NCBI RefSeq assembly: GCF_913774285.1
Contig: NZ_CAJYHX010000007.1
Span: 1-64,000 of the forward strand
Source: an uncultured Sphingomonas sp.
Lineage (GTDB): Bacteria > Pseudomonadota > Alphaproteobacteria > Sphingomonadales > Sphingomonadaceae
Direction of reading: 5' to 3'
Length of the DNA stretch: 64,000 bases
Shown: in pieces, positions 26,056 to 35,395 of the stretch
Numbering within the stretch: the first letter of the stretch is position 1
Layout of the letters: each line of letters begins with the position of its first letter
Notes under the pieces: generated by a model
Database searches by the model: none
What the model was told of the DNA's origin: nothing
The model's input: the letters and a program-made list of their open reading frames with translations, nothing else
Program-made: the position numbers and the translations under genes

Positions 26056-27367
26056 TGCGGCGCTGTTCTCGCATGGCCGCCCACCAGGCGAGCCGCTCCG
26101 CCACCCGCTTCTCATGGCCGCGATCGGTGGGGGTGTAGAAGGTCTGCGGCTCCATCTCCGCCGGCCAGTAATTGTCGCCCGAGAAGCCGCCCTCGGCGTC
26201 ATGGTCATAGGTATAGCCGGTGCCATAGCCGATCTGCTTCATCAGCTTGGTCGGCGCGTTGAGGATGTTCTGCGGCGGCATCAGCGAGCCGGTTTCCTTG
26301 GCGACCTTCCACGCCGCCTTCTGCGCCTTGTAGGCAGCGTTCGACTTGGGCGCTGTCGCCAGGTAGAGACATGCCTGAACGATCGCCAGTTCGCCCTCGG
26401 GCGAGCCGAGAAAGTCGTAGGTGTCCTTGGCCGCCATGCACTGCACCAGCGCGTTGGGATCGGCCATGCCGATATCCTCCACCGCCATGCGAACGAGGCG
26501 GCGGAGCAGGTACAGCGGCTCCTCGCCGGCGGTAAGCATGCGCGCGAGATAATAGAGCGCCGCCTGCGGATCGGAGCCGCGCACCGATTTGTGCAGCGCC
26601 GAGATCAGGTTGTAATGCCCCTCGCGGTCCTTGTCGTAGACCGCCACGCGGCGCTGGAGGAAGGCGGAGAGCCCGGCGGGGTCGAGCGGCGCCTCGAACT
26701 GCACCGAGAACAAGGTTTCGGCCTGGTTGAGCAGGAAGCGCCCGTCGCCGTCCGCGCTTGCCACCAGCGCGTCGCGCGCTTCGGGGGTGAGGGGCAGGGG
26801 GCGTTCCTCCAGCGCCTCGGCGCGGTCGAGTAGCTGGCTGAGCGCCGCGTGATCGAGCCGGTGCAGGATCAGCACCTGCGCGCGACTGAGCAACGCGGCG
26901 TTGAGCTCGAAGGAGGGGTTTTCGGTGGTCGCGCCGACCAAGGTGACAGTGCCGTCTTCGACATAAGGCAGGAAGCCGTCCTGCTGGGCGCGGTTGAAGC
27001 GGTGGATCTCGTCCACGAACAACAGGGTGCGCTTTCCGATCCGGGCATGGTCGCGTGCCTCGGCGAACACCTTTTTGAGGTCCGCGACGCCCGAGAACAC
27101 TGCCGAGATCGCGACGAAGCGCAAGCCCACCGCATCGGCGAGCAGCCGCGACATGGTGGTCTTGCCGGTGCCCGGCGGTCCCCAGAAGATGATCGAGCTG
27201 AGCTTGCCCGCCGCGACCATCCGCCCGATCGCGCCCTGTTGCCCGGTGAGATGCTCCTGCCCGACCACTTCGTCGAGCTTCTGCGGGCGCAGGCGATCGG
27301 CGAGCGGGCCGCCTGCTGGGGTGGAGTCGGCGGCGGGTTGTTCGTGGGTCGCAAAAAGGTCGGCCAT
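26048..27367 (-). CDS. rarA: Replication-associated recombination protein A
   Basis: AAA+ ATPase (439 residues) that acts at stalled replication forks. Seen: PLADRLRPQKLDEVVGQEHL at the start of the AAA domain, Walker A GPPGTGKTT (about residue 60), Walker B LLFVDEIHRFN, sensor GATTENPSFEL, and the C-terminal tetramerisation region (SALHKSVRGSDPQAALYYLARML). ATG at 27367 (MADLFATHEQP) is chosen; a second Met 12 codons upstream is possible, and the long open frame beyond it runs through the intergenic repeat and antisense of the next gene. Confidence 0.95.
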   Translation of the reverse strand: MADLFATHEQPAADSTPAGGPLADRLRPQKLDEVVGQEHLTGQQGAIGRMVAAGKLSSIIFWGPPGTGKTTMSRLLADAVGLRFVAISAVFSGVADLKKVFAEARDHARIGKRTLLFVDEIHRFNRAQQDGFLPYVEDGTVTLVGATTENPSFELNAALLSRAQVLILHRLDHAALSQLLDRAEALEERPLPLTPEARDALVASADGDGRFLLNQAETLFSVQFEAPLDPAGLSAFLQRRVAVYDKDREGHYNLISALHKSVRGSDPQAALYYLARMLTAGEEPLYLLRRLVRMAVEDIGMADPNALVQCMAAKDTYDFLGSPEGELAIVQACLYLATAPKSNAAYKAQKAAWKVAKETGSLMPPQNILNAPTKLMKQIGYGTGYTYDHDAEGGFSGDNYWPAEMEPQTFYTPTDRGHEKRVAERLAWWAAMREQRRNG

Positions 27368-27500
27368 TGCGGCCAAGATAGGCGGCTGTGGTGCATTTTG
27401 CATCCCGCTGGTTGATCGGGCGCAAGGTCCGGGCGCCAGCCGGCGGCCAAACACCCTTTGTCCCGGCGCGATGGGGCGCACCGCGCGTGCCACCTGCGCT

Positions 27501-27597
27501 CCCTTCCGCTTGCGGGAGGGGTCGGGGGAGGGGGTGACGTCATGGCATGTCCGCGCACGTTCAGCCCCTCCCCTAGCCCCTCCCGCAAGCGGAAGGG
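27501..27597. repeat. Palindromic repeat, family B (intact copy)
   Basis: Perfect 21-base arms, CCCTTCCGCTTGCGGGAGGGG at 27501-27521 and its complement at 27577-27597, with inner G-rich and C-rich extensions. Lies between divergent rarA and the hydroxylase gene. This uninterrupted copy shows what the element at 9036-9194 looked like before its insertion. Confidence 0.8.
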
Positions 27598-27623
27598 GGA
27601 CATGAGCAAGAGGAGGATCGGGC

Positions 27624-28796
27624 ATGGACTGCGACGTCGTCATCGTCGGGGGAGGGCCGGCGGGCCTCGCCTTCGCGCGCTCGCTGGAAGACAGCGGCCT
27701 CAGCATCGTGCTGCTGGAGCGTGCGCCGCTGGAGGCGCTGGCGAGCCCGCGCTTCGACGGGCGCGAGATCGCGCTCACCCATGGCTCGAAGCGGATCCTC
27801 GAGGCACTCGGCGCCTGGGGGCGGCTGCCGGTCGACGAGATCGCGCCGATGCATGCGGCCAAGGTGCTCAACGGCGACTCGCCCTTCGCGCTCAACTTCA
27901 CCGCAGGGGGCGGGGCGGACGACCAGCTCGGCTATCTGGTGCCAAATCATCGCATCCGCGCTGCGTTGTACGATGCCGTGAAGGATCAGCCCGGCCTGAA
28001 ACTGGTGACCGGGGCGGAGGTGGTCCATGCCCGCTCGGGCGCCACCGGCCCGCGCGCGGAAGTGCTGCTCTCCTCGGGGGAGGTGGTGCGGGCGCGGCTG
28101 CTGGTGGTGGCCGACTCGCGGCTTTCCAGGACGCGCGAGGCGCTGGGGATCGATACCGACATCAACCCGCTCGGCCGTTCGATGATGGTGGTGCGGGTGC
28201 GTCACGAGCTGCCCCACGGCGCCACCGCGCTCGAATGGTTCGACCATCGCCAGACGCTGGCGTTGCTGCCGCTCAATGGCAACATGGCCGGCGCGGTGCT
28301 GACCCTGCCCGAGGAGGCGGCGCGGCGCGTGGCGGCGTTCGATGATGCCGCGCTCGGCCGCGACCTCACCCGCCGCTTCCGCCAGCGGCTGGGGCGGATG
28401 GAGGTGGTGAGCGATCGCAATGTCTATCCGCTGGTCACCACCTGGGCACATCAGTTCGTCACCGGCCGTGCCGCGCTGATCGGCGACGCGGCGGTGGGAA
28501 TGCATCCGGTGACCGCGCACGGCTTCAACCTGGGGCTGAGCGGGCAGGCGCTGCTCGCCGCGGAAGTGCGGGACGCGGTGCGGCGGGGCATGGACCCGGC
28601 GCTGCCCGCCGTGCTTCGGCGGTTCGAGAACGGCCACCGCGCTGCGTGCAAGCCGCTCTATACGGGCACGAACCTGCTGGTGCGGCTGTTCACCGACGAG
28701 CGGCTGCCGGCGCGCGCAATGCGGCACGCGGTGCTGCGGCTGGGGGCGGGCCTGCCCTTCGTGCGGCCCACGGTGCGGGCGATGCTGACGCATTGA
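27624..28796 (+). CDS. FAD-dependent ubiquinone-biosynthesis hydroxylase, UbiM-like
   Basis: 390-residue flavoprotein monooxygenase of the UbiH/UbiF/Coq6 family, which adds hydroxyls to the ubiquinone ring. N-terminal FAD fold (DVVIVGGGPAGLAFARSL), substrate-side FDGREIALTHGSKRIL, and the second FAD motif GDAAVGMHPVTAHGFNLG. HPVTAHGFN in place of the HPIAGQGLN of UbiH/UbiF points to the UbiM branch, which hydroxylates C5 of demethoxyubiquinol in some species; this assignment is from memory of the motif and is moderate. An AGGAGG ribosome site precedes the ATG. The N-terminal region of the encoded protein keeps all key glycines. Confidence 0.83.
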   Translation: MDCDVVIVGGGPAGLAFARSLEDSGLSIVLLERAPLEALASPRFDGREIALTHGSKRILEALGAWGRLPVDEIAPMHAAKVLNGDSPFALNFTAGGGADDQLGYLVPNHRIRAALYDAVKDQPGLKLVTGAEVVHARSGATGPRAEVLLSSGEVVRARLLVVADSRLSRTREALGIDTDINPLGRSMMVVRVRHELPHGATALEWFDHRQTLALLPLNGNMAGAVLTLPEEAARRVAAFDDAALGRDLTRRFRQRLGRMEVVSDRNVYPLVTTWAHQFVTGRAALIGDAAVGMHPVTAHGFNLGLSGQALLAAEVRDAVRRGMDPALPAVLRRFENGHRAACKPLYTGTNLLVRLFTDERLPARAMRHAVLRLGAGLPFVRPTVRAMLTH

Positions 28797-28822
28797 CCTA
28801 CTATTCCTCGCCTGCACGGCAC

Positions 28823-28956
28823 GGGAGGGGGACCGCGCGCAGTGCGGTGGAGGGGCCGCCGCGGCACGCGGCGGTTGTCTTCGCAATCAGCCGCTCCCGC
28901 GCCTGACGGCGCGGCCCCTCCACCACGCACCTTGCGGTGCGCGGTCCCCCTCCCCC
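28823..28956. repeat. Palindromic repeat, family C
   Basis: Outer arms GGGAGGGGGACCGCGC and GCGCGGTCCCCCTCCC, inner arms GGTGGAGGGGCCG and CGGCCCCTCCACC. The loop contains its own GCCGC-rich inverted repeats. Lies between the hydroxylase and PadR genes; a shared 3'-end or insulating role is possible. Confidence 0.7.
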
Positions 28957-29008
28957 AGCACGCTGGGGTAGGATTGATGTTGCCCAAGCCCCCTTGCGCA
29001 ATCTCTTT

Positions 29009-29022
29009 CAAGATATATCTTG
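29009..29022. promoter_or_regulatory. Perfect 14-base palindrome, probable PadR operator
   Basis: CAAGATATATCTTG is a perfect palindrome 22 bases before the PadR start codon, in the only AT-rich stretch here. PadR repressors commonly bind such sites over their own promoters, so autoregulation is inferred. Confidence 0.65.
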
Positions 29023-29044
29023 TGTGCATCAAGACTCGCACAGG

Positions 29045-29671
29045 ATGCACATCGCCATGTTTTCTCCCTTCGGCCGTCACGGCCATCATCACCATCACCA
29101 TCATCACGGCCATCAGTTCGGCCCCCGCGGACGCGGCGGCTGGGGCGGGGGCTTTCCCGGCGGCTTCGACATGGCCTTCGCCATGGGCGAGCGTGGGCCT
29201 GGCGGGCGCGGCCGGCGGATGTTCGGTGGCGACGAGCTCCGCCTGATCCTGCTCAAGCTGATCGAGGAGGCGCCGCGCCACGGCTATGACCTGATCCGCG
29301 AGATCGAGGCGCGCTCCAACGGCGCCTATGCGCCGAGTCCCGGCGTCGTGTACCCGACGCTAACCATGCTCGACGACATGGACCTGATCGCCGAGCACAA
29401 GAGCGAGGGCGCCAAGAAGCAGTTCGCGATTACCGAGGCCGGCACCGCCCATCTCGCGGAAAATGCAACGGAAGTCGGAGCGCTGTTCCAGCGGCTGGCC
29501 GACCTCGGCGAGCGCCATGCCCGCACCAGCGGCGGGCCGGTGCGCCGGGCGATGCACAACCTCAAGACCGTGCTCGCCGCCAGTGTGTTCGACGAGGAGG
29601 TCGATCCCGAACGCCTGCACGCGATCGCCGAGATCCTCGACGAAGCCGCGCGCAAGATCGAGCGGCTGTAA
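29045..29671 (+). CDS. PadR-family regulator with His-rich N-terminus
   Basis: About 208 residues. The PadR winged helix is clear: ELRLILLKLIEEAPRHGYDLI, YAPSPGVVYPTLTMLDDM, KKQFAITEAGTAHL, followed by a helical dimerisation tail. Ahead of it is a 55-residue Gly/His-rich tail with eight consecutive His (about residues 14-21) that could bind a metal such as Ni, Zn or Fe. Starts at 29045 or 29057 are both possible. Divergent from nothing; a DUF2218 gene follows 72 bp downstream, and PadR/DUF2218 pairs elsewhere occur with siderophore-reductase genes, hinting at metal-linked control (inference). Confidence 0.87.
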   Translation: MHIAMFSPFGRHGHHHHHHHHGHQFGPRGRGGWGGGFPGGFDMAFAMGERGPGGRGRRMFGGDELRLILLKLIEEAPRHGYDLIREIEARSNGAYAPSPGVVYPTLTMLDDMDLIAEHKSEGAKKQFAITEAGTAHLAENATEVGALFQRLADLGERHARTSGGPVRRAMHNLKTVLAASVFDEEVDPERLHAIAEILDEAARKIERL

Positions 29672-29743
29672 GCAACGATGCCCCGGATCGAGGTGTTACG
29701 CCGTCGGCTGGGGCTCGTCCCCATCGCGGCCAAGGAGAGAAGA

Positions 29744-30067
29744 ATGACGATTGCCCGCTACACCAGCCATGCCCTTGTACCGACCGAGCATGCCAGCCGC
29801 TACCTCCAGCAGCTGTGCAAGCACTGGCAGCACAATCTGCAGGTGGAGTTCACGCCCGAGAACGGCACGGTGATCTTCCCCAGGGACGCACGTGGCGCGA
29901 ACCACCCCGGGGACGCGGTGGTGACCTTCGATGTCGCGGAGACGGGCCTCGAGATCCGGGTCGACGCCACGTCCGAAGAGCAGCTGGAAGGGCTGAAGGG
30001 CGCGGTCGCCCGGCACCTCGATCGCTTCGCCTTCCGCGAGGGCGAGCTGACGTTCGACTGGCAGTAA
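29744..30067 (+). CDS. DUF2218 family protein
   Basis: 107-residue cytoplasmic protein of the DUF2218 family, function unknown. Typical features: a His-bearing N-terminal helix (TEHASRYLQQLCKHW), GTVIFPRDARG, and a beta-rich C-terminus (LEIRVDATSEEQLEGLKGAVARHL). The ATG at 29744 follows an AAGGAGAGAAG ribosome site. Likely co-transcribed with padR and ended by the strong hairpin terminator just downstream. Confidence 0.85.
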   Translation: MTIARYTSHALVPTEHASRYLQQLCKHWQHNLQVEFTPENGTVIFPRDARGANHPGDAVVTFDVAETGLEIRVDATSEEQLEGLKGAVARHLDRFAFREGELTFDWQ

Positions 30068-30073
30068 CCCACG

Positions 30074-30111
30074 AAAAAGGGGCGGGAACCGTGTGGCTCC
30101 CGCCCCTTTTT
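30074..30111. terminator. Bidirectional intrinsic terminator
   Basis: AAAAAGGGGCGGGA and TCCCGCCCCTTTTT form a 14-pair stem around a ten-base loop. A-run and T-run on either side allow it to stop both the padR-DUF2218 transcript and the facing TonB-receptor transcript. Confidence 0.9.
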
Positions 30112-30125
30112 GCGCGTCGTCCGGA

Positions 30126-32642
30126 TCAGAAGCTGAAGCGGACCGATGCAGTGACCGTGCGGCCGGTCAGCGTCTGTGCGGTGGCGACGCCCGAGGCCGG
30201 GATCGCCGCCGAGTTGACCGAGACCAGGGCCAGCTTGTCGAACACATTGTAGACGTTGAGGCCGATCTGCAGGCCGTTCACCGGGCGGACCTGCACGAAC
30301 GGGCTGACGATCGTGTAGCCCGGCTGCTTGAGCAGGTTGCCGTCCTGCGCGAAGCTGCTGGTGGTGCCGATCAAATTGGTGCCGATGGTGAAGCGCTTCA
30401 CCTCGAACTGCGGGGTCGCCTGGAAGATCAGGTCCGGCTGGTGGCGCGGGGTGTTGCCGACCAGCGTCTTGTCGGCCTTGTCCGCGTCGATCTTGGCCTT
30501 GGTGTAGGTGGCGCCCAGTCGCAGGCTGAGCGGGCCATGCTCGAACAGGCCTTCGAGCTCGACGCCCTTGGCGCTGTAGTCGCGGTCAATCTGCAGCACC
30601 ACCGTCTGCCCGGTGGCGTCGGCGCCGATCTGCAGGTTCTTGTCGGTGGTCGAGGCCCAGAAGCCGGTGGCGAACAGCGTCACGCCGCCCTTGCGGAACT
30701 TCACGCCCGCCTCGGCCTGCTTGACAGGGCCATAGGCCATTGCCGGGTCGGTCAGCGCGCCCGAGTTCGAGTTGACGGCGGGCGAGAAGAACAGGCGCTC
30801 GGCGCTGGCGCGGGCACCGCGGCTGTAGCGCGCGAACACCGACAGCGGCTCGGCGAAGCGATAGTTCACGCCGACCGAGTACGACGCGTATTTGTAGCTA
30901 TAGTCGGCCAGGCCCGGCTGCGACAGCGGCAGCACCGCGACGCTGCGCTCGGGCAGCGAGATCGCGCCGTCGCGGTTCATGTCCACCGGCGCCACGCCGA
31001 CGCGGTTGCCGCCGAGATCGGCGCCGTACAGCGTGCCGCTGACCTTGCCGAAGTCATAGCGCAGGCTGCCGCCCACCGAGAGCGCGCCGATCTGGTAGTT
31101 GACCGAGCCATAGGGTGCGAACACGCGGTAGCTGAGGTCGTAGCGGCGGCGATAGGCGGCGGTGCCGCGAATGCCGTAGTTCACCACACCGCCCTGGGTC
31201 ACCGGAACGCCGCCGGCGGTCAGCACGTCGACATAGGCCGAATTGCCGCCGGGGGCGATGTCGAACACGTCGGTCAGCAGGTTCAGGTTTTGCACCATCG
31301 CCTGCGAGGACGCATAGAAGCCGGCGGTGGTGGTGAGCTTGCCCTCGCCGACATTCCACACGCGGCTGCCGCGGAAATCATTGGTGAAGTTGTCGAGCTT
31401 CTCAATGTCCGAATGGATCTCCAGTCCGTACATCAGCAGGCCGTTGCCGTTCAGCGTCGCGGTATTGGCGATGGTCTTGCCGGCATTGGGGCCGGTGGCG
31501 TAGCGCAGCGTCGCGCCGGGGCCGGCAAAGGTCGGTGCCAGCGCCGCGGCGGGCAGCAGCGCCATCGAGCTGCTCTCGTTATAGGTGCCCGAAATCGCGG
31601 CGTAGCGCATGCGATCGCTGAACGTCCAACCGGCGATGTCGAACTGTGCCTCCAGGCCGATCGAGGCAACCTTGCTGCGATCGCCCTCGCGCAGGTCCAG
31701 ATTCTGCACGTTGTTGTTGCCGTCGAGCGCGAGGATCGAGGTCTTGTAGCGCGAATAGAGCGTGTCCTTGCGGGGATCGAAGCCCGGGATCGTGCTGTAG
31801 CTCGGGTCGGCATTGGTGCCGCGGACCGCGACCGGGACGTTGGCGTAGTTGGGCTCGCGGTCGTCGAGATACTTGCCGTACAGACGGATATAGCCGTTGC
31901 CGAAGGTCTTGGTGACGTTCAGCTTGATCTGGCCGCCCTTGAACGCGTCATAGCCGGTCGCGCGCGGGCCTTCACCCTGGCGATAGAAGCCGCCGACGTT
32001 GAAGCGCACCGTCTTGCTGAGATGGCCGCCGTAATTGAAGTCGGCCCGGCCGAGTTCATGGTCGATGCCCGAGGAGAGCTGCAGCGTGCCGCCGTCTTCC
32101 TCGCCGGTCTTGGAGATGAAGTTGACCAGGCCGCCCGGCGAGTTCGAGGCGAAGGTGGACGCCGAACCGCCGCGGATCGCCTGGACCTGCGAGAGGCTGA
32201 GATCGGTGCGCAGGAACGCCGTGGTCGAGGCGAAGTGGATGTCGCCGAACTCGAGCACCGGCAGGCCATCTTCCTGGATCTGCAGGAACTTGGAGCCGTC
32301 CGCCGCCATCGGCAGGCCGCGGATGGTGACCGCGGTCAGGCCGTCGGTGCCCGCGGTTTCGGCGCGGATGCCCGGCATGTTGCCGAGGACTTCGGCGATC
32401 GAGCGGGTGCCGATCTTCTGGATCTGCTCCTCGTCGATCGAGCTCGCGGAAATCGCCGAATCGAGCAGATCGCGGCCCTTGGCAACGCCGGTGGTGAAGG
32501 CCTGCTTCTGCGGCTTCGCCTCGGCCGAGTCGCTGTTGTGCGCGACAGGCGTATCGGGACCGGCAGAAGCCTGCTGGGCATGCGCCGGCAGTGCGATCGC
32601 CGCAGCAGAGAGCGCCAGCGCCAAACGGAAACGAGTGTTCAT
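30126..32642 (-). CDS. TonB-dependent outer-membrane receptor
   Basis: 838 residues: signal peptide (MNTRFRLALALSAAAIALPAHA), plug domain (about 55-200; GTRSIAEVLGNMPGIRAE, TIRGLPM, IRGGSASTFASNSPGG), then a 22-strand-type barrel rich in aromatic/Gly turns and a C-terminal FSF end. The plug matches the carbohydrate/iron receptor class common in sphingomonads; the substrate cannot be read from sequence. It is about 20 kb from the glycosidase operon and next to a metal-flavoured PadR gene, so either sugar or siderophore uptake is possible. AAAGGG precedes the ATG. Confidence 0.92.
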   Translation of the reverse strand: MNTRFRLALALSAAAIALPAHAQQASAGPDTPVAHNSDSAEAKPQKQAFTTGVAKGRDLLDSAISASSIDEEQIQKIGTRSIAEVLGNMPGIRAETAGTDGLTAVTIRGLPMAADGSKFLQIQEDGLPVLEFGDIHFASTTAFLRTDLSLSQVQAIRGGSASTFASNSPGGLVNFISKTGEEDGGTLQLSSGIDHELGRADFNYGGHLSKTVRFNVGGFYRQGEGPRATGYDAFKGGQIKLNVTKTFGNGYIRLYGKYLDDREPNYANVPVAVRGTNADPSYSTIPGFDPRKDTLYSRYKTSILALDGNNNVQNLDLREGDRSKVASIGLEAQFDIAGWTFSDRMRYAAISGTYNESSSMALLPAAALAPTFAGPGATLRYATGPNAGKTIANTATLNGNGLLMYGLEIHSDIEKLDNFTNDFRGSRVWNVGEGKLTTTAGFYASSQAMVQNLNLLTDVFDIAPGGNSAYVDVLTAGGVPVTQGGVVNYGIRGTAAYRRRYDLSYRVFAPYGSVNYQIGALSVGGSLRYDFGKVSGTLYGADLGGNRVGVAPVDMNRDGAISLPERSVAVLPLSQPGLADYSYKYASYSVGVNYRFAEPLSVFARYSRGARASAERLFFSPAVNSNSGALTDPAMAYGPVKQAEAGVKFRKGGVTLFATGFWASTTDKNLQIGADATGQTVVLQIDRDYSAKGVELEGLFEHGPLSLRLGATYTKAKIDADKADKTLVGNTPRHQPDLIFQATPQFEVKRFTIGTNLIGTTSSFAQDGNLLKQPGYTIVSPFVQVRPVNGLQIGLNVYNVFDKLALVSVNSAAIPASGVATAQTLTGRTVTASVRFSF

Positions 32643-32863
32643 CACAACCCTTTGTCTCAAATGTTTCTGCGGACGCACTGGGGGATGGGCAGTTAAGGTA
32701 TTGAAAGGGAAGGGGTAGGTACAAGTACGTGGCAGGGCCCGGGAAAATGCGAACGTTTGCCAAGCGGGTGCCGAAACTCTTTATTCCTGCGTCCGTATCG
32801 AGCATTCTCTCGTATATTCGGGAGCAAGCGAGCAGTGAATGTGCATAGGGGAGGGGTGTGGCA

Positions 32864-34147
32864 ATGATGGAATCGCGCGACCGGGAGCATCACGAGAGTA
32901 TAGGCGTACCGAATGAGGCACGACTGCTCGGGCTGTTGGCGGATTGTGCCGGCAACATGCTGGGGGCATCCGATCCGACGGCGATGATCGACTATCTGTT
33001 CGAAATGGTCCGCGACGAGCTGCTGCTCGACGTCTATTTCCACTACCGCGCCGAGCCGGATCACCTGCTGGTCCTCGAGGCGAGCGGCGGATTGTCCGAG
33101 GCGCAGAAGGCGGCCGGGGCGCGGCTGCAGTTCGGCCAGGCGGTGTGCGGCATGGTCGCGCGTGACCGCACGCCGCGCGTCGTCGCACAGGTGCAGGGCA
33201 GCGACAATCCGATGACCAACTTCATCCGCGACGTCGGGCTGGACAGCTATGCCTGCACGCCGCTTCTCCACGGCGAGGTGCTGCTCGGCACGCTCGGCTT
33301 CGGCCGGCGCAGCGGCGTGCCCTTCAGTGAGATTGAACTGCGTTTCCTGCGCACCATCTGCAGCTATGTCGCGGTGGCGAAGAACCGGCTGTTGGTCGAA
33401 GCGGAGATGCTGGCGGCGATGAAGGCGCGCGACGCGCTAGAAAAGGCGCAGCGTGCGCTGATCGGCAGCATCTCGCGCAGCGCTGCGGAGGAAGAAGCGG
33501 CGACCGCGGCCATCTTGGCGCACGAGATGGTGCAGCCGCTTTCGGCCGCGTCGAACTACATTGCAACAGTGGAAATGGCGCTGCGCGGCACCGGCGGGCC
33601 CGACGTGTTGCGGCAGCTGGCGCGGGCGCGGGCGCAGATCAGTCGCTCGTCGCAGGTCATTGCGCGTACCCGGGCGCTGGTCGAGCACGGCGAAGTCAAT
33701 GCCGAGTTCGTGCCGGCCGAGACGCTGTTCGAGGAAGCGCGCGAATTGTTCGAGGCTGCGTGGAGTGGCCCGTCGCCGCAGATTACCGTTGAGATCGCGG
33801 ACGGGCTGGGCGCATTGCTCGCCGATCGGGTGCAGATCGGCCAGGTACTGGCCAACCTGTTGCGCAACGCAGCGCAGGCGTTGCGCGACACTGAAGACGC
33901 CCGCATTCTCGTGTCGGCGCGCGCTATCGAGGACGGGGTCGAGATCGCGGTCGCGGACAATGGCCCCGGCTTCCCCGGCGGGGTCTTTCCCGAGCGCGGA
34001 CGGTCGACCAGCGGCGGGCAGGGAATCGGCCTCGCGGTGACCCGGCGCATCCTCGAAGCGCATGAAACCGCGTTGGATCTGCAAAGCCCTGCTACAGGCG
34101 GCACGCGATTACGCTTCGTGCTCGCGGCGCGCGAAACCGCGGCCTAG
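32864..34147 (+). CDS. GAF-domain sensor histidine kinase
   Basis: About 427 residues, no membrane segment, so a soluble sensor. Residues about 20-180 form a GAF domain (EARLLGLLADCAGNML; YACTPLLHGEVLLGTLGFG). A kinase core follows: H-box AILAHEMVQPLSAASNYI, as in FixL-like kinases, N-box NLLRNAAQAL, G1 DNGPGFPGG, G2 GQGIGLAV. No response regulator is adjacent, so it is an orphan. ATG 32864 sits behind GGGGAGGGG; an upstream GTG is less likely. It converges with the glycosyltransferase gene with a single base between stops. Confidence 0.88.
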   Translation: MMESRDREHHESIGVPNEARLLGLLADCAGNMLGASDPTAMIDYLFEMVRDELLLDVYFHYRAEPDHLLVLEASGGLSEAQKAAGARLQFGQAVCGMVARDRTPRVVAQVQGSDNPMTNFIRDVGLDSYACTPLLHGEVLLGTLGFGRRSGVPFSEIELRFLRTICSYVAVAKNRLLVEAEMLAAMKARDALEKAQRALIGSISRSAAEEEAATAAILAHEMVQPLSAASNYIATVEMALRGTGGPDVLRQLARARAQISRSSQVIARTRALVEHGEVNAEFVPAETLFEEARELFEAAWSGPSPQITVEIADGLGALLADRVQIGQVLANLLRNAAQALRDTEDARILVSARAIEDGVEIAVADNGPGFPGGVFPERGRSTSGGQGIGLAVTRRILEAHETALDLQSPATGGTRLRFVLAARETAA

Positions 34148-34148
34148 C

Positions 34149-35357
34149 TCAGCGCCCGCGGCGGGCGAGTACCTCGAAATAGCTGTCCAGCACCGCATGG
34201 TTCACCCGGTCCCATACATAGGCCTGGGCTTTCTCGTGGCCCGCTGCACCAGCCGAGGCGGCGAGGGCCGGATCTTCAATGAGCCTGGCGATCGCGCCGG
34301 CATAGGCATCCACGTCGCGCGGGGGCACCAGGAAGCCGTTGACGCCTTCCTCGACCAAGTCGATCGCGCCCGTGGCGCGCGCCGCCACGATCGGTACGCC
34401 GCAGGCCATCGCTTCCGAGGTGACGTTGCCGAAGGTTTCTGTGACCGAAGGATTGAACAGCACGTCCATCGAAGCGACCGCGCGGGCGAGATCGTCGCCG
34501 CGCTGGAAGCCGGTGAACACCGCGCCGGGCACCTGATCGGCAAACCATTGTCGCGCCGGGCCCTCGCCGATTACCAGCACCTTGTGCGGCACGCCGCGCT
34601 CGGTCAGCCGGTTGCAGACCTGGGCGAAGATATCGAGCCCCTTTTCCAGCACCAGCCGGCCGAGAAAGCCGACGGCGAACTCGTCATCGCCGATGCCGAG
34701 CGACCGGCGCCAGGCGAGATCGCGGCGGCTCGGGTTGAACCGGTCGTGGTCGACCCCGCGTGACCAGATGCGGATCGGCGTGTTCACGCCCCAGCCGCGG
34801 ATAAGTTCGGCGGTGGAATCGCCGGGCGTTACCACTTGGTCGACGCGGTTGTAGAAGCGGGTCAGCAGCTTGATGATCACCGGCGCGACGAAGCCGAGAT
34901 GATAATAAGCGGGATAGGTCTCGAACCGCGTGTGAAGCGAGGCGAGGGTGGCGATGTCGTGCTTGCGTGCCCAGGTCACCGCGCCGTGACAGAGAAATTC
35001 GGGCGCCGAGACGTGCACCATGTTGGGCGCGAACGCTTCCAGATCAGTGCGGATGCTCTTCGGCAGGCCGGTGGCAAACTTGTACTCGGCGCGGCCGCCC
35101 GGCACCGGCCAGGCGGGCACGCTCACCAGATCTCCGGTCGGCTTGAAGGCAGGGGTATCGGTGGTCGGCGAATAGATTCGGACCTTTACGCCCTGGTCGA
35201 GCAGATAGCCGACGAGCTTGTTGAGCGCCTGGTTCGCGCCATCGCGAACATAGTTGTAATTGCCGCTGAAAAGGGCGACGCGAAGATCCGAGGGTTGCAT
35301 TTGGCTTCGGGCCTTATCCGCCTGCTGCGGGGTGGGCAAGCGGACGACTTGTCCCAT
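34149..35357 (-). CDS. GT4-family glycosyltransferase
   Basis: 402-residue GT-B fold retaining glycosyltransferase. N-terminal acceptor domain (LRVALFSGNYNYVRDGANQAL), hinge, then donor domain with GFLGRLVLEKGLDIF, VIGEGPAR and the E-x7-E motif within PSVTETFGNVTSEAMA. Resembles MgtA/SqdX-like enzymes that mannosylate or glucuronosylate glycerolipids; a role in glycolipid or glycosphingolipid synthesis is plausible but unproven. M1 at 35357 is kept; Met 20 at 35300 could be the start. Confidence 0.86.
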   Translation of the reverse strand: MGQVVRLPTPQQADKARSQMQPSDLRVALFSGNYNYVRDGANQALNKLVGYLLDQGVKVRIYSPTTDTPAFKPTGDLVSVPAWPVPGGRAEYKFATGLPKSIRTDLEAFAPNMVHVSAPEFLCHGAVTWARKHDIATLASLHTRFETYPAYYHLGFVAPVIIKLLTRFYNRVDQVVTPGDSTAELIRGWGVNTPIRIWSRGVDHDRFNPSRRDLAWRRSLGIGDDEFAVGFLGRLVLEKGLDIFAQVCNRLTERGVPHKVLVIGEGPARQWFADQVPGAVFTGFQRGDDLARAVASMDVLFNPSVTETFGNVTSEAMACGVPIVAARATGAIDLVEEGVNGFLVPPRDVDAYAGAIARLIEDPALAASAGAAGHEKAQAYVWDRVNHAVLDSYFEVLARRGR

Positions 35358-35395
35358 GCGCGGAACATGGTTCCGGATGGTGCGATTATGCCGTC

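Noticed and set aside
30093..32696. An 867-codon plus-strand open frame opposite the TonB receptor
   Set aside because: It is the mirror of a real gene; composition is Arg/Ala/Gly/His-rich with no motif, usual for GC-rich DNA.
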